From the NCBI GenBank assembly GCA_016218045.1, contig JACRFB010000045.1:124001-188000 (forward strand): a stretch of DNA of 64,000 bases. The letters are read 5' to 3'. This document shows, one piece after another, positions 63,975-64,000 of the stretch; positions within the stretch are counted from its first letter, which is position 1; every line of letters starts with the position of its first letter. The DNA is from Ignavibacteriota bacterium. GTDB lineage: Bacteria; Bacteroidota; Ignavibacteria; SZUA-365. The position numbers were made by a program, and so were the translations under genes. The notes under the pieces were generated by a model that worked only from the letters and a program-made list of their open reading frames with translations, made no database searches and had not been told where the DNA came from.

Positions 63975-64000
63975 ATGAAACTCTTTCCCGTCCCGTTCGC
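63975..64000 (+). CDS. Possible start of a plus-strand gene, cut by the window edge
   Basis: ATG at 63975 begins MKLFPVPF, 28 nt after a good promoter. Only eight codons are visible, so nothing can be said of the product. The promoter and the absence of other open frames in 63717-63974 support it. Confidence 0.4.

Noticed and set aside
1-64000. tRNA, rRNA, transposase or phage genes
   Set aside because: No cloverleaf sequence, rRNA core sequence, transposase motif or integrase was recognised in a read through both strands. A covariance search could still reveal a small RNA.

Overview
The window looks like GC-rich chromosomal DNA from the Bacteroidota/Chlorobiota side of the tree, perhaps an Ignavibacteria- or Kapabacteria-like lineage. 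The signs are several secreted proteins ending in type IX secretion (Por) tail domains, an alternative complex III operon, a fused CcoN-CcoO cbb3 oxidase, and five promoters of the TTG-N19/20-TAnnTTT type. No rRNA, tRNA, CRISPR or phage genes were seen. The lineage call is inference from gene content; no comparison could be run.

Layout. 1-602: a multiheme cytochrome on the minus strand, cut by the window edge. 709-9097: a short indolepyruvate:ferredoxin oxidoreductase-like protein, a PF04008 protein, a large PAS/GAF histidine kinase and an exported 5'-nucleotidase with a type IX tail. 9279-12952: four tightly packed genes in which two exported caspase-fold proteases flank a small lipoprotein and a predicted outer-membrane barrel. 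13192-29477: a 16-kb respiratory supercluster, actABCDEF followed by copper ATPase ccoI, ccoS, ccoNO, ccoQ, ccoP, ccoG, ccoH and a SafE-like protein. It encodes quinol oxidation, the terminal oxidase and much of the oxidase assembly kit on one strand.

29478-45162 is the accessory part. It holds large secreted proteins with type IX tails (a repeat protein, an M43-like metalloprotease, a CocE/NonD hydrolase and others), an APC-type transporter, a frameshifted small gene, and an unusual density of intergenic repeats. The repeats include an exact 87-bp tandem array, three unrelated 8-bp tandem arrays, and dispersed short words. 45163-63716 is mostly housekeeping: GH3 glycosidase and adenine deaminase; mutS; a GATase/DUF971 pair; the overlapping cluster pgeF-lplA-panB-cupin; a Met/Cys PLP enzyme; a sugar-nucleotide epimerase-like gene divergent from class I aldolase; a DUF2851 gene; rex; and dxr-rseP. 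A new plus-strand gene appears to begin at 63975.

How the genes fit together. Rex (NADH/NAD+ sensing) and the ACIII-cbb3 cluster point to respiration at low oxygen. The most system-like accessory locus is the two-caspase envelope operon. The most unusual DNA-level feature is the set of octanucleotide arrays and companion words between about 29.5 and 37.8 kb.
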